From: SG8-30 sp963715485
GTDB lineage: Bacteria; Pseudomonadota; Gammaproteobacteria; Steroidobacterales; Steroidobacteraceae
Direction of reading: 5' to 3'
NCBI GenBank assembly: GCA_963715485.1
Contig: OY970244.1
Coordinates: 2,914,001 to 2,978,000 of the forward strand
Length of the DNA stretch: 64,000 nt
A program made the position numbers and the translations under genes. A model generated the notes under the pieces. That model saw nothing but the letters and a program-made list of their open reading frames with translations, did not search any database and had not been told where the DNA came from. Every line of letters starts with the position of its first letter. Within the stretch, counting starts at the first letter, position 1. Positions 8,880 to 16,784 of this stretch are shown piece by piece.

Positions 8880-9761
8880 ATGAAAGCCAGGGAGTCCTGC
8901 CTCACAGCCGCGGCATTTTTCATGGCACTCGTCATGCCGGTCGCCGCGGCCCCGGCGGCCGATGGACCGCCTGTCTGGTCGGTCGCAGGTCGCAGCAACA
9001 CGGTCTACCTGTTCGGATCCGTGCATTTGCTCAAGTCCGGTGAATTCACACTGCAGGGCGTGCTCGAGGACGCCTACGAGGATTCAGAGGCGGTGTTCCT
9101 CGAGGTGGACATGGACGACCTGTCGCCGCTGGAGATCGCCTCGGCGACAGCCGAACGGGCGATCGACCCAGAGGGCCGGACGCTCGACGAATTGATGGGA
9201 GATGACGCGGCACTGGCCCGGGAGCGTGCCGCAAGAATCGGCGTCGACCTGGACCTGCTCGGCCAACTCGAGCCCTGGTTCGCTGGCCTGACCATTGTTT
9301 CGCTGGTGCTGGCACGCGACGGCTACACAGCAGCCGCGGGCGTCGAACAGGTTATCCAGGATCACGCCGCCGCGGACGGCAAGGAAATCCTGGGCCTCGA
9401 GACTCTGGACCAGCAGCTTGCGGCACTCGATTCCATGGAAATCGGCATTCAGCGCGAGTTCCTGCTCAAGGCACTGGACGACGCGGAGCGCCCGACTGAG
9501 TCGCTCGATGAGTTCCTGCGGGCATGGCGCGCCGGGGACGACGAGGCCCTGGCGCAGCAACTCGAAACTGAGTTCGCCGAGACGCCCGCCCTCTACCAGT
9601 CACTCATCGTGGACCGTAACCGCAGCTGGACTGAGCAAATCGAAGGACTACTGGACGACGGCCGGGACTATCTGATCATCGTCGGCGCTCTGCACCTGGT
9701 CGGTCCTGACGGCCTGCCGGCCATGCTGGCCGGCCGCGGCCTGCGTTTGAGCCGGCACTGA
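8880..9761 (+). CDS. TraB/GumN family protein
   Basis: This 293-residue protein belongs to the TraB/GumN (Tiki-like) family, proposed metal-dependent proteases or regulators of undetermined function. The N-terminus is a typical Sec signal peptide: a positive start, a hydrophobic stretch and a cut near VAAAPAA. It is therefore probably periplasmic. Family marks are the GSVHLL segment with its conserved His, the acidic EVDMDD segment, and near the C-terminus IIVGALHLVG. It begins one base after the cpdA stop and is followed after 5 bp by the sulfotransferase, so the three are likely one operon. The true substrate is unknown. Confidence 0.82.
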   Translation: MKARESCLTAAAFFMALVMPVAAAPAADGPPVWSVAGRSNTVYLFGSVHLLKSGEFTLQGVLEDAYEDSEAVFLEVDMDDLSPLEIASATAERAIDPEGRTLDELMGDDAALARERAARIGVDLDLLGQLEPWFAGLTIVSLVLARDGYTAAAGVEQVIQDHAAADGKEILGLETLDQQLAALDSMEIGIQREFLLKALDDAERPTESLDEFLRAWRAGDDEALAQQLETEFAETPALYQSLIVDRNRSWTEQIEGLLDDGRDYLIIVGALHLVGPDGLPAMLAGRGLRLSRH

Positions 9762-9766
9762 CGGCG

Positions 9767-10396
9767 ATGCTGATCTCTGAATCCCACGGCTTCCTGTTCG
9801 TGCACGTGCAGAAGACGGCAGGAACGAGCGTTACGCAGTTCCTGGCCCCGCACGCCCTGTCGCCCTCCGCGGGCCGCCTCAACAAGATCGCCTCGGACCT
9901 CGGCCTGGTGCACGACTGGCGCCGAAACTACTTTCGCATTCACGCTCCATTGAGGCGTGCCGAAAGAGTCCTTCCCCCTGATGTCTTTGCTTCCTTGTTC
10001 AAGTTCGCATTCGTGCGCAATCCTTGGGATCGACTCGTATCCTGGTACGTGTACGTCCTCAGGGACACCGGGCACAGGCGCCACGCCCAGGTGCGGGACT
10101 CCGGCTCGTTCGCGCAGTTCGTGCAGGTCGAGTTAGCCAGGCCACGGCGTTCGCAGTGGTGGATGCTGGAGCAACGCAGCGGCGACCTCGGCGTAGATTT
10201 CGTCGGCCGTTTCGAGCGGCTGGAGGAAGACATGGCCGCCATCTGTGCGCATATCGGCATCCCCTACCAGCCGCTGCCTCGCGAAAACGTGTCCAAACGG
10301 GAGCCCTACCAGTCCTACTACACGCCCGAGCTCGCCGAACTGGTCCGGCAGCGCTTGGCGCGGGAGATCGAGGCGTTCGGGTACGCCTTCGACTGA
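9767..10396 (+). CDS. Sulfotransferase family 2 protein
   Basis: The 209 residues look like a PAPS-dependent carbohydrate-type sulfotransferase (Sulfotransfer_2). The 5'-phosphosulfate loop is seen at about residues 13-20 (VQKTAGTS), and the 3'-phosphate-binding segment in FAFVRNPWDRLVSWY at about residues 84-98. No signal peptide is present. It follows the TraB/GumN gene by 5 bp. No glycan or lipid synthesis gene is nearby, so the acceptor cannot be guessed. Such genes are patchily distributed and often transferred, but nothing here proves transfer. Confidence 0.8.
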   Translation: MLISESHGFLFVHVQKTAGTSVTQFLAPHALSPSAGRLNKIASDLGLVHDWRRNYFRIHAPLRRAERVLPPDVFASLFKFAFVRNPWDRLVSWYVYVLRDTGHRRHAQVRDSGSFAQFVQVELARPRRSQWWMLEQRSGDLGVDFVGRFERLEEDMAAICAHIGIPYQPLPRENVSKREPYQSYYTPELAELVRQRLAREIEAFGYAFD

Positions 10397-10412
10397 GCGC
10401 ATTGCGGATGGG

Positions 10413-10519
10413 CGCTGTGCCAGACGGCCGGTGCGCGGCCAGGGCGGGGTTCCCCCTGAAGCGACTGTCGGCTTTCGGAGCGCAAGGGGGAACTCCCCGC
10501 CCGTAGCCAGCGGGCCGGC
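10413..10519 (+). repeat. 107-bp structured repeat, copy 1
   Basis: This copy matches 10647-10753 at a constant offset of 234 bp with only scattered mismatches. Inside it GGGCGGGGTTCCCCCT faces AGGGGGAACTCCCCGCCC, an imperfect inverted repeat with a 2-nt bulge that would form a long hairpin around a central loop. Both ends are rich in GGCCGG/GCCGGC. It resembles REP- or MITE-like extragenic elements; no transposase is nearby. Confidence 0.8.
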
Positions 10520-10646
10520 CCGGACTATTGCAGTTGCGTCGTCAGGAAGGCGGGCACTGGTCGGTCTGGCCGGCCCTTGCGCTCGTTCGGAAAGGCAGAA
10601 ACTCACTCGCTCCGGGGGCCAGTCCTCCCGCGCCCGCGCGGATCAC

Positions 10647-10753
10647 CGCTGTGGCAAACGGCCGGCGTGCGGCCAGGGCGGGGTTCCCCCTGAAGCGACT
10701 GGCAGCTTTCGGAACGCAAGGGGGAACTCCCCGCCCGTAGCCAGCGGGCCGGC
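10647..10753 (+). repeat. 107-bp structured repeat, copy 2
   Basis: Second copy in the same orientation. Differences from copy 1 lie mostly outside the hairpin arms, for example GTGCCAGACGG in copy 1 against GTGGCAAACGG here, and in the loop. Conservation of the arms suggests that the folded form matters or that the duplication is recent. Confidence 0.8.
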
Positions 10754-10879
10754 AACGATCGTCGACGCGCATGTCGCGTGCGTGACGTGATGAACGTCCC
10801 CATGCCTGAGCCGCCGCGGGCGAAACTGCCGATAGTCTAGAATGTCGCCCTTTCCCGCCGCCAGTAACGAGGTCCAGCC

Positions 10880-12148
10880 GTGTCATTGTTCCAGGAAGCC
10901 AGTCGCTACATCCCCGGTGGCGTAAATTCTCCCGTGCGCGCATTTCGCGGGGTCGGCGGTGAGCCGGTATTCATCGCCCGGGCCTCCGGGGCCCATATCG
11001 AGTCCGCCGACGGGCGAAAATACATCGACTATGTCGGCTCCTGGGGCCCGATGATCCTGGGCCACGCACATCCCGACGTCATCCGCGCGGTACGGGAGAA
11101 GGCGCTGGACGGGCTGTCCTTCGGCGCGCCGACCGAGATCGAGACGGAGCTGGCGCGCAGGATCACCGAGCTGGTGCCCTCGATCGAGCTGGTGCGCATG
11201 GTCAGTTCTGGTACCGAGGCCACGATGAGCGCCATCCGGCTGGCTCGCGGCTATACCAACCGCGACACGATCATAAAGTTCGAAGGTTGCTATCACGGGC
11301 ACTCCGACTCCCTGCTGGTCAAGGCAGGCTCTGGCGCGCTGACGCTCGGTGTGCCGACCTCGCCCGGTGTCCCGGCCGACTTCGCCCGGCACACCTTGAC
11401 CCTGCCCTATAACGACGTGGAGGCGCTCCACGAGTGCTTCGCGACCCTGGGCGGCGAGATTGCCTGTGTCATCGTCGAGCCGGTCGCAGGCAACATGAAC
11501 TGCATTCCACCGGCGCCAGGCTTCCTCGAGAACCTGCGTGAGCAGTGCACACGCAACGGCGCCGTGCTGATCTTTGACGAAGTGATGACCGGCTTTCGGG
11601 TCGCGCTTGGTGGCGCCCAGGAGCTCTACGATATCCGCCCCGACCTGACCACGCTCGGCAAGATCGTCGGCGGGGGCATGCCTGTCGGCGCCTTCGGCGG
11701 GCGCCGCGAAATCATGCAGCGGCTCTCCCCGCTCGGCCCCGTCTACCAGGCGGGCACGCTATCCGGCAACCCGGTCGCGATGGCCGCGGGTCTCGCGACG
11801 CTCGCGGGACTGTCGGTTCCGGGCTTCCACAGCCGCCTTGCCGAACGAACGACTGCCCTGGTCGAGGGGCTCGAGGCCGTCGCGAGGGATGCCAGCGTAG
11901 CCTTTACGACCAATCATGTTTGCGGGATGTTCGGCCTGTTCTTCAGCGACGTGGCGCCGGTCACCGGCTACGAGCAGGTGATGCGCTGCGACGTGGAGCG
12001 CTTCAAGCGCTTTTTCCATGCAATGCTGGATTCCGGGATCTACCTGGCACCCTCGGCCTTCGAGGCCGGCTTCATCTCGGCCGCACACGGTGATGCCGAG
12101 ATCGAGGCGACCCTCGAGGCAGCCCGCGGCGCCTTCCGCTCGCTCTAG
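10880..12148 (+). CDS. hemL: Glutamate-1-semialdehyde 2,1-aminomutase
   Basis: HemL converts glutamate-1-semialdehyde to 5-aminolevulinate, the C5 route into tetrapyrroles, using pyridoxal phosphate. The start is a GTG at 10880 with GAGG about ten bases upstream. The 422 residues have the family opening YIPGGVNSPVRAFRGVGG, the substrate-site VSSGTEATMSAIRLAR, FDEVMTGFRVA and the cofactor lysine in LGKIVGGGMPVGAFGG. Its stop shares the tetramer CTAG with the stop of the convergent LON-domain gene, so the two genes overlap by 4 bp with no room for a separate terminator. Confidence 0.97.
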   Translation: MSLFQEASRYIPGGVNSPVRAFRGVGGEPVFIARASGAHIESADGRKYIDYVGSWGPMILGHAHPDVIRAVREKALDGLSFGAPTEIETELARRITELVPSIELVRMVSSGTEATMSAIRLARGYTNRDTIIKFEGCYHGHSDSLLVKAGSGALTLGVPTSPGVPADFARHTLTLPYNDVEALHECFATLGGEIACVIVEPVAGNMNCIPPAPGFLENLREQCTRNGAVLIFDEVMTGFRVALGGAQELYDIRPDLTTLGKIVGGGMPVGAFGGRREIMQRLSPLGPVYQAGTLSGNPVAMAAGLATLAGLSVPGFHSRLAERTTALVEGLEAVARDASVAFTTNHVCGMFGLFFSDVAPVTGYEQVMRCDVERFKRFFHAMLDSGIYLAPSAFEAGFISAAHGDAEIEATLEAARGAFRSL

Positions 12149-12735
12149 GTTTCTGGCTTGCGGACGGCCGGGGCGAGCGTCGCGAGCCTCTGCAACGGGT
12201 CCTGCATCTCCAGCAGCGCCTGCTTGTCGGGAGTCGCGAGCGGCAACAGTTCCGCCAGCCGGTGCCCGACCCAGGCCGCATCACCGAAGTTCCTGGTGAC
12301 CCCGGCGTAGAACTCACCGAGCTCCGGCAGGATTTTTCGCAGCGTCTCAGCGAGAAACTCGAATTCGCCGGGTACCGGGACCGCCGGCTCCGCGGCGACG
12401 TCCTCCACCCGGCCGACGTTCAGGCCGTCGGGCTGTCGCCAGCTCTCGATGACGCGAAATCTTTCCCGTCCCTGGCAGGTGATGCCGAGTAGCCCGCCCT
12501 CCAGGCGGTTGAAGTCGACGATGCCGGCCTCGGTGCCGAGCTCCACGAACTTCGGCGAACCCTCTGCCTCACGGCCGCGCGCGATCAGCACCACGCCAAA
12601 GCCCGTCTTCTCACGCAGGCAGCGCCGTACCATGTCCAGGTACCGCGTTTCAAAGATCCTGAGCGGGAGCGGACCGCAGGGAAAAAGCACAGTATTCAGC
12701 GGAAAAAGCGGCAGTTCCCGCGTCGCGTCACTCAT
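12145..12735 (-). CDS. LON substrate-binding domain protein
   Basis: The 196 residues correspond to the N-terminal substrate-binding domain of Lon protease with no ATPase or peptidase part. The family opening LPLFPLNTVLFP is clear, followed by LRIFETRYLDMVRRC and FGVVLIARG. Such stand-alone proteins are common in proteobacteria; their job is not established, and they should not be called Lon protease. It is the last gene of an operon with a membrane protein, mpl and ubiX, overlapping ubiX by 4 bp, and it ends tail to tail with hemL. Confidence 0.88.
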   Translation of the reverse strand: MSDATRELPLFPLNTVLFPCGPLPLRIFETRYLDMVRRCLREKTGFGVVLIARGREAEGSPKFVELGTEAGIVDFNRLEGGLLGITCQGRERFRVIESWRQPDGLNVGRVEDVAAEPAVPVPGEFEFLAETLRKILPELGEFYAGVTRNFGDAAWVGHRLAELLPLATPDKQALLEMQDPLQRLATLAPAVRKPET

Positions 12736-13379
12736 GATGCACCGTCGGGTCGTGCCCCGGGGCCGCCACCCCAGGGGGGCATCAGTTGCTGGTCGATACC
12801 GAGTTGATCGAGGATGCGCGCCACGATGTAGTCCACGAGCGCGCCGACATGGTCCGGCCGGTGATAGAAGCCTGGATTGGCGGGCAGCACCAGTCCGCCA
12901 GCTTCCGTCACCGTCAGCATGTTGCGCAGGTGGATGGCCGAGAAGGGCGTCTCACGCGGCACGATGATCAGCGTCCGCCGCTCCTTCAACATGACGTCGG
13001 CAGCCCGCTCGATCAGATTGCGGCTGGCGCCTACCGCAATGGAGGACAGGGTCGCCATGGAGCAGGGACATACGACCATGGCGCCGGGCGCGCCGGAGCC
13101 GCTGGCCACACAGGCAGTCCACTCCTCCTGCCCGTAGACGCGCAACTGGCCCGGCGCGCTGCCGAATCGCTCGCCGAAGTAGCGTTCGATTTCGGCTGGC
13201 CGCCCGGGAATCTTCTCATCGGTTTCAGAACCGATCACCACGATAGCGGGCTTCGACAGCATCAGGTGGACCGGCTTGCCCGCGACGATCAGGCACTCGA
13301 GCAGCCTGAGCCCGTACTGGGCACCCGATGCCCCGGTCATGGCCAGCGCGATGCCTTCCCGGCCTGCGGTGCTTCTCAT
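12732..13379 (-). CDS. ubiX: Flavin prenyltransferase UbiX
   Basis: UbiX attaches a dimethylallyl group to FMN to make the prenyl-FMN cofactor used by UbiD in ubiquinone synthesis. The 215 residues open with the flavin-binding LAMTGASGAQYGLRLLE, followed by CPCSMATLSSIAVGASRNLIERAADV and the RETPFSAIHLRNML segment, all typical of UbiX. No ubiD is in the window. Its start overlaps the mpl stop by 4 bp (ATGA), and its stop overlaps the LON-domain start by 4 bp, so expression of the three is coupled. Confidence 0.94.
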   Translation of the reverse strand: MRSTAGREGIALAMTGASGAQYGLRLLECLIVAGKPVHLMLSKPAIVVIGSETDEKIPGRPAEIERYFGERFGSAPGQLRVYGQEEWTACVASGSGAPGAMVVCPCSMATLSSIAVGASRNLIERAADVMLKERRTLIIVPRETPFSAIHLRNMLTVTEAGGLVLPANPGFYHRPDHVGALVDYIVARILDQLGIDQQLMPPWGGGPGARPDGAS

Positions 13380-14752
13380 GCCGCGTGCCTCTCGCCGAGC
13401 GCCGTGAGCAGCTTGGCGTGCAGGTCTTCGAAACTGCCGTTGCTCATGATCAAGGCGTGATCCCCCGGTTGAAGCTCCGCGGCGAGGGCGCTCGCCAGCC
13501 GGTCGACCTGGTCGGCCACGCTGGCATGCGGCCCTATTTGCCGGGCCACAGCATCCAGGTCCCAGCCAAGATCGGCAGGGCGATACAACCAGACCCGGTC
13601 GGCCCCGGCAAGTGAGGCGGCGAGTTCCTCACGGAGCGTACCTCGTTTCATCGTGTTGGAGCGCGGCTCGAGTACGGCGACGATTCGTGCATTGCCAACT
13701 CGTTTCCTCAGTCCGTCGAGGGTGCTGCTGATCGCCGTGGGATGGTGTGCGAAATCGTCATAGACGGCGATCCCCGCCACGGTCCCACGCAGCTCCATGC
13801 GCCTGCGTACGCCGCCAAACCCGCAGAGCGCAGCTGCGGCATCCGCCGGCTCGACACCTGCATGCCGGGCCGCCGCCAGTGCCGCGAGCGCATTGTCGAC
13901 ATTGTGCAGACCGATCAGCGGCCATGACACATGACCGACTGTCTCGCCGCGGAACAGGACGCAGAACGACGACCCGTCCGCCGAATCGAGCCTGGCGGAC
14001 CAGTCCGCCCCGGGCGCCCGCAATGCCGAGAAGCTCTCGCGTGGCGTCCAGCATCCCATCTCGAGCACTTCAAGGAGCCGCGGCTCCGCCGCGTTGCACA
14101 CGACCAGTCCGGCGGCAGGGACGATGCGCATCAGCAGGTGAAACTGGCGCTGGATCGACTGGATGTCGGGATAGATATCCGCGTGATCGAATTCAAGGTT
14201 GTTGAGTACCGCGGTGCGAGGCCGGTAGTGCACGAATTTCGCCCGCTTGTCGAAGAAGGCGGTGTCGTATTCGTCTGCCTCGACCACAAAGTGGGCGCCC
14301 CTGCCCAGCCTCGCCGATTGCTCGAAATTGCCCGGTACCCCGCCAATCAGGAACCCGGGATCGAGCCCGGCCCGCTCCAGCACCCACGCGATCATGCTGC
14401 TGGTAGTCGTCTTGCCATGGGTGCCAGCGACCGCAATCGTCCAGCGTCCCTGCAGCACGTGTTCGGCCAGCCACTGCGGACCAGAGACATACGGCAAGCC
14501 GCTGTCCAGCAGTCGCTCGATCAGGGGATTGCCGCGACTCATGACGTTGCCAACCACGACGATGTCGGGGTTCAGGTCGAGCTGCGCGGGATCGTAGCCT
14601 TCAATCAGCTCGACCCCGAGCGCGGCCAGTTGCGTGCTCATGGGCGGATAGACCGACCGGTCGGAACCGGTCACGCGATGCCCGGCAGCCTGCGCAAGGG
14701 CCGCGACCCCGCCCATGAAGGTGCCACAGATGCCGATGATGTGAACGTGCAT
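13376..14752 (-). CDS. mpl: UDP-N-acetylmuramate:L-alanyl-gamma-D-glutamyl-meso-diaminopimelate ligase
   Basis: Mpl recycles cell-wall tripeptide by joining it to UDP-MurNAc in the cytoplasm. The ATG at 14752 starts MHVHIIGICGTFMGG, the expected Mpl N-terminus; the open frame upstream is spurious. The 458 residues show the Mur-ligase nucleotide loop AVAGTHGKTTTSSM, VVEADEYDTAFFDKR, the central-domain NLEFDHADIYPD and YDDFAHHPTA. It overlaps the upstream membrane-protein gene by the ATGA tetramer. Recycling substrate may come through the AmpG-like permease at 47.7 kb, a functional link only. Confidence 0.95.
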   Translation of the reverse strand: MHVHIIGICGTFMGGVAALAQAAGHRVTGSDRSVYPPMSTQLAALGVELIEGYDPAQLDLNPDIVVVGNVMSRGNPLIERLLDSGLPYVSGPQWLAEHVLQGRWTIAVAGTHGKTTTSSMIAWVLERAGLDPGFLIGGVPGNFEQSARLGRGAHFVVEADEYDTAFFDKRAKFVHYRPRTAVLNNLEFDHADIYPDIQSIQRQFHLLMRIVPAAGLVVCNAAEPRLLEVLEMGCWTPRESFSALRAPGADWSARLDSADGSSFCVLFRGETVGHVSWPLIGLHNVDNALAALAAARHAGVEPADAAAALCGFGGVRRRMELRGTVAGIAVYDDFAHHPTAISSTLDGLRKRVGNARIVAVLEPRSNTMKRGTLREELAASLAGADRVWLYRPADLGWDLDAVARQIGPHASVADQVDRLASALAAELQPGDHALIMSNGSFEDLHAKLLTALGERHAA

Positions 14753-15267
14753 CAGGAACCGTCCGGGAACAGCTGGGTGAGGACGGCGGCACTGGCGACC
14801 ACGTAGGTGACCGCTATGCCCACCCCGGTGAAAAGGCCCGTATCCAGCGCCGAGCGGATGATGTGTCCGAGCACGAAGACATACCAGAGTATGACGGCGA
14901 CTGATCCTGCCCAGACCAGCAGCGCGAGACCATAGTTGCCGCCCGCAGGTTCCTTGAGGGCCAGCAACAGGATGACGAACGGCGACAGCAGGGCACCCGT
15001 TCCAAGCGCAGCTTCGATGGTCTGGTTGAAGCGGCGCCGGCGACCAGTCAAGGCGAGCAGCAGCCATACCAGCCCGACCAGCAGCGCGATGTCTGCGGCG
15101 GTTCGGCCGAGCAGCTGGTCGGTGCCGTAAAGCATCCAGGACTGGACCGCGCTGAGCGCGGCATAGGCGCCCGCCGCCGCCAGCACAAGGACCAGCGAAT
15201 CGGGCAGGTGGCTCGGGTCCCGGCGCCACAATGCGATGTCCCAGAATGCCTTGAGAAGTGCCTGCAT
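14752..15267 (-). CDS. Integral membrane protein of unknown function
   Basis: I do not recognise a named family with certainty. The 171-residue product from the ATG at 15267 has about five hydrophobic segments: near residues 20-40, 52-72, 86-104, 109-131 and 142-164. An Arg-rich loop (GRRRR) separates the second and third. The overall look recalls small Yip1-like inner-membrane proteins. It heads the operon with mpl, ubiX and the LON-domain gene, overlapping mpl by 4 bp, and is divergent from rnd. A role tied to cell-wall recycling or quinone synthesis would be guesswork. Confidence 0.7.
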   Translation of the reverse strand: MQALLKAFWDIALWRRDPSHLPDSLVLVLAAAGAYAALSAVQSWMLYGTDQLLGRTAADIALLVGLVWLLLALTGRRRRFNQTIEAALGTGALLSPFVILLLALKEPAGGNYGLALLVWAGSVAVILWYVFVLGHIIRSALDTGLFTGVGIAVTYVVASAAVLTQLFPDGS

Positions 15268-15339
15268 CAACCCGCCTTGGGATGGGCGCCGGCGAACCGC
15301 ATAATGGCGCGCTCCGCCGAATTGTAGCCAAGTCGCAGG

Positions 15340-16440
15340 GTGACCGTGGAAAGCTACCAACTTCTCGACCATCCGGAACGCTTCGCCGACGCCGTCGGCG
15401 GACTGGAAAAGTGCTCGCGCTGGTCGCTGGACACCGAGTTTGTCCGTGAACGGACCTACTTCGCGCGCCTGTGCCTGATCCAGGTCGCCGTCTCCGGCCG
15501 GATCCTGCTGGTAGACCCGATCCGGGTGGAGGACCTTGGTCCGCTCAAGAACCTGCTCCGCGACGTCAACCTGGGCAAGCTAGTTCACGCCGCGCGCCAG
15601 GACATCGAGGTCCTGATGCCGCTGACGGGGGAACCGCTGGCGCCGGTCTTCGATACCCAGATCGCAGCCGGGATGCTGGGCTTTCCAGCCCAGGTCGGCT
15701 ATGCCGATCTGGTCAGGCAGTTGCTTGGGGTCGAACTTGAGAAGGGACATGCGCGCACCAACTGGGCCGCACGTCCGCTAAAGCTGGAACAGCTCGTTTA
15801 CGCCGCAGACGACGTTCGCTATCTCGGTCCGGTCGCAGAGGTACTCGAGGCACGACTTTCAGCCGCTGGCCGGCAGGCCTGGTTCGAGGAGGAATGCCGT
15901 CTGCTGTCGGATCCGGCCCTCTATGTGACGCATCCGGAGGACGCCTGGCGGCGCTTCAAGGGCATCGAGCGCCTTCGCCCCGAGGAACGCGCCGTGATCC
16001 GGGTCCTTGCCGCGTGGCGTGAGCTGCGCGCCATCAACAAGGACCTGCCCAGGGGCTGGGTGCTGTCGGACGATGCGATCCGCGAGCTGGCTCGCCTGCG
16101 GCCGGCATCGGAGTCCGCGCTGCGCCAGTTGACGATGCTTCCCGCTGCCCTGTTGACGCGGCGAGCCGCGGAAATCCTGCAGCTGATCGACCTTGCCTCG
16201 CGGGAGGCAGATCCGGATGACGCCTCGCTGTCAGTCGATCGGCTCACTCCCGAACAGACCGCTGCGGCCAAACGGCTGCAAGCCGTCCAGCAAAGTGTCG
16301 CGGCCGAACTCGGGATCAGCCCGGAAATACTGGCGACTCGCAGGGACTTGACCGCCCTGGTGCGCGGTACGCGCGACGTGGCGCCGTTGTCAGGATGGCG
16401 TCGCGAGGTGATCGGCGAACGACTGCTCGCAGCGATCTGA
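15340..16440 (+). CDS. rnd: Ribonuclease D
   Basis: RNase D trims the 3' ends of tRNA precursors and other structured RNAs. The DEDD exonuclease motifs appear in order: LDTEFVRERTYF, HAARQDIEVL, FDTQIAAGML and YAADDVRYL. A C-terminal HRDC domain begins near residue 205 (RPEERAVIRVLAAWRELRA). At 366 residues it is a normal RNase D. The start is a GTG at 15340; another GTG two codons later is possible. It is divergent from the membrane-protein/mpl operon across 72 bp and convergent with adk. Confidence 0.95.
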   Translation: MTVESYQLLDHPERFADAVGGLEKCSRWSLDTEFVRERTYFARLCLIQVAVSGRILLVDPIRVEDLGPLKNLLRDVNLGKLVHAARQDIEVLMPLTGEPLAPVFDTQIAAGMLGFPAQVGYADLVRQLLGVELEKGHARTNWAARPLKLEQLVYAADDVRYLGPVAEVLEARLSAAGRQAWFEEECRLLSDPALYVTHPEDAWRRFKGIERLRPEERAVIRVLAAWRELRAINKDLPRGWVLSDDAIRELARLRPASESALRQLTMLPAALLTRRAAEILQLIDLASREADPDDASLSVDRLTPEQTAAAKRLQAVQQSVAAELGISPEILATRRDLTALVRGTRDVAPLSGWRREVIGERLLAAI

Positions 16441-16466
16441 CGCGAGACGTCGAGCGCCCTTTCCCG

Positions 16467-16784
16467 CTAGCGCCGGACCTTGCGAACAGACTTCTTCACC
16501 GTGCGCTTGGCGCGCTTCGCCGCGGACGGCCGTGTCGCCTTCCTGGCCTTTGACGCCGTCTTCTTCACGGCCCTCTTGGCGGATTTTCCGGCCGCACGCA
16601 GCGGTGCGGTGGCACGATCCGTTACGGTCGGCTTGACCGCGCGTCGCACCGCTCTGCGAACCTTGGTGGTTGCACGCTTCACCGACTTTGCGGCACTGCG
16701 TGTGGTCTTGCGGATTGATTTCGCAGCCTTTTTCTCCAGGCGCACTGCCTTGCGAACGGTCTTCTTCACTGTCTTGCTTGCCAT
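16467..16784 (-). CDS. Possible separately translated histone H1-like protein inside adk
   Basis: An in-frame ATG at 16784 (residue 243 of the fusion) would give a 105-residue protein beginning MASKTVKKTVRKAVR, made almost wholly of Lys, Arg, Ala, Thr, Ser and Val. A purine-rich GGAAAGGGAA lies just upstream and could serve as a ribosome binding site. MA followed by a KT/KK repeat is how free-standing bacterial H1-like proteins often begin. It would bind nucleic acid non-specifically. Whether it is made alone, as a fusion, or both cannot be decided from sequence. Confidence 0.45.
   Translation of the reverse strand: MASKTVKKTVRKAVRLEKKAAKSIRKTTRSAAKSVKRATTKVRRAVRRAVKPTVTDRATAPLRAAGKSAKRAVKKTASKARKATRPSAAKRAKRTVKKSVRKVRR

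Larger units (their letters stand above)
10397..10879 (+). other. Non-coding gap with two structured repeats
   Basis: This 483-bp stretch between the sulfotransferase gene and hemL carries no credible gene. It holds two near-identical 107-bp repeats separated by 127 bp. Open frames across it only translate the repeats. A TAGAAT at 10838-10843, 37 bp before hemL, could be its -10 box, but no good -35 was found. Confidence 0.6.

Noticed and set aside
10413..10753. CRISPR-like array
   Set aside because: Only two long copies, 127 bp apart, with internal hairpins; no short regular repeats or cas genes.
12145..12735. Lon protease
   Set aside because: Only the substrate-binding N-domain is present; no ATPase or protease domain.
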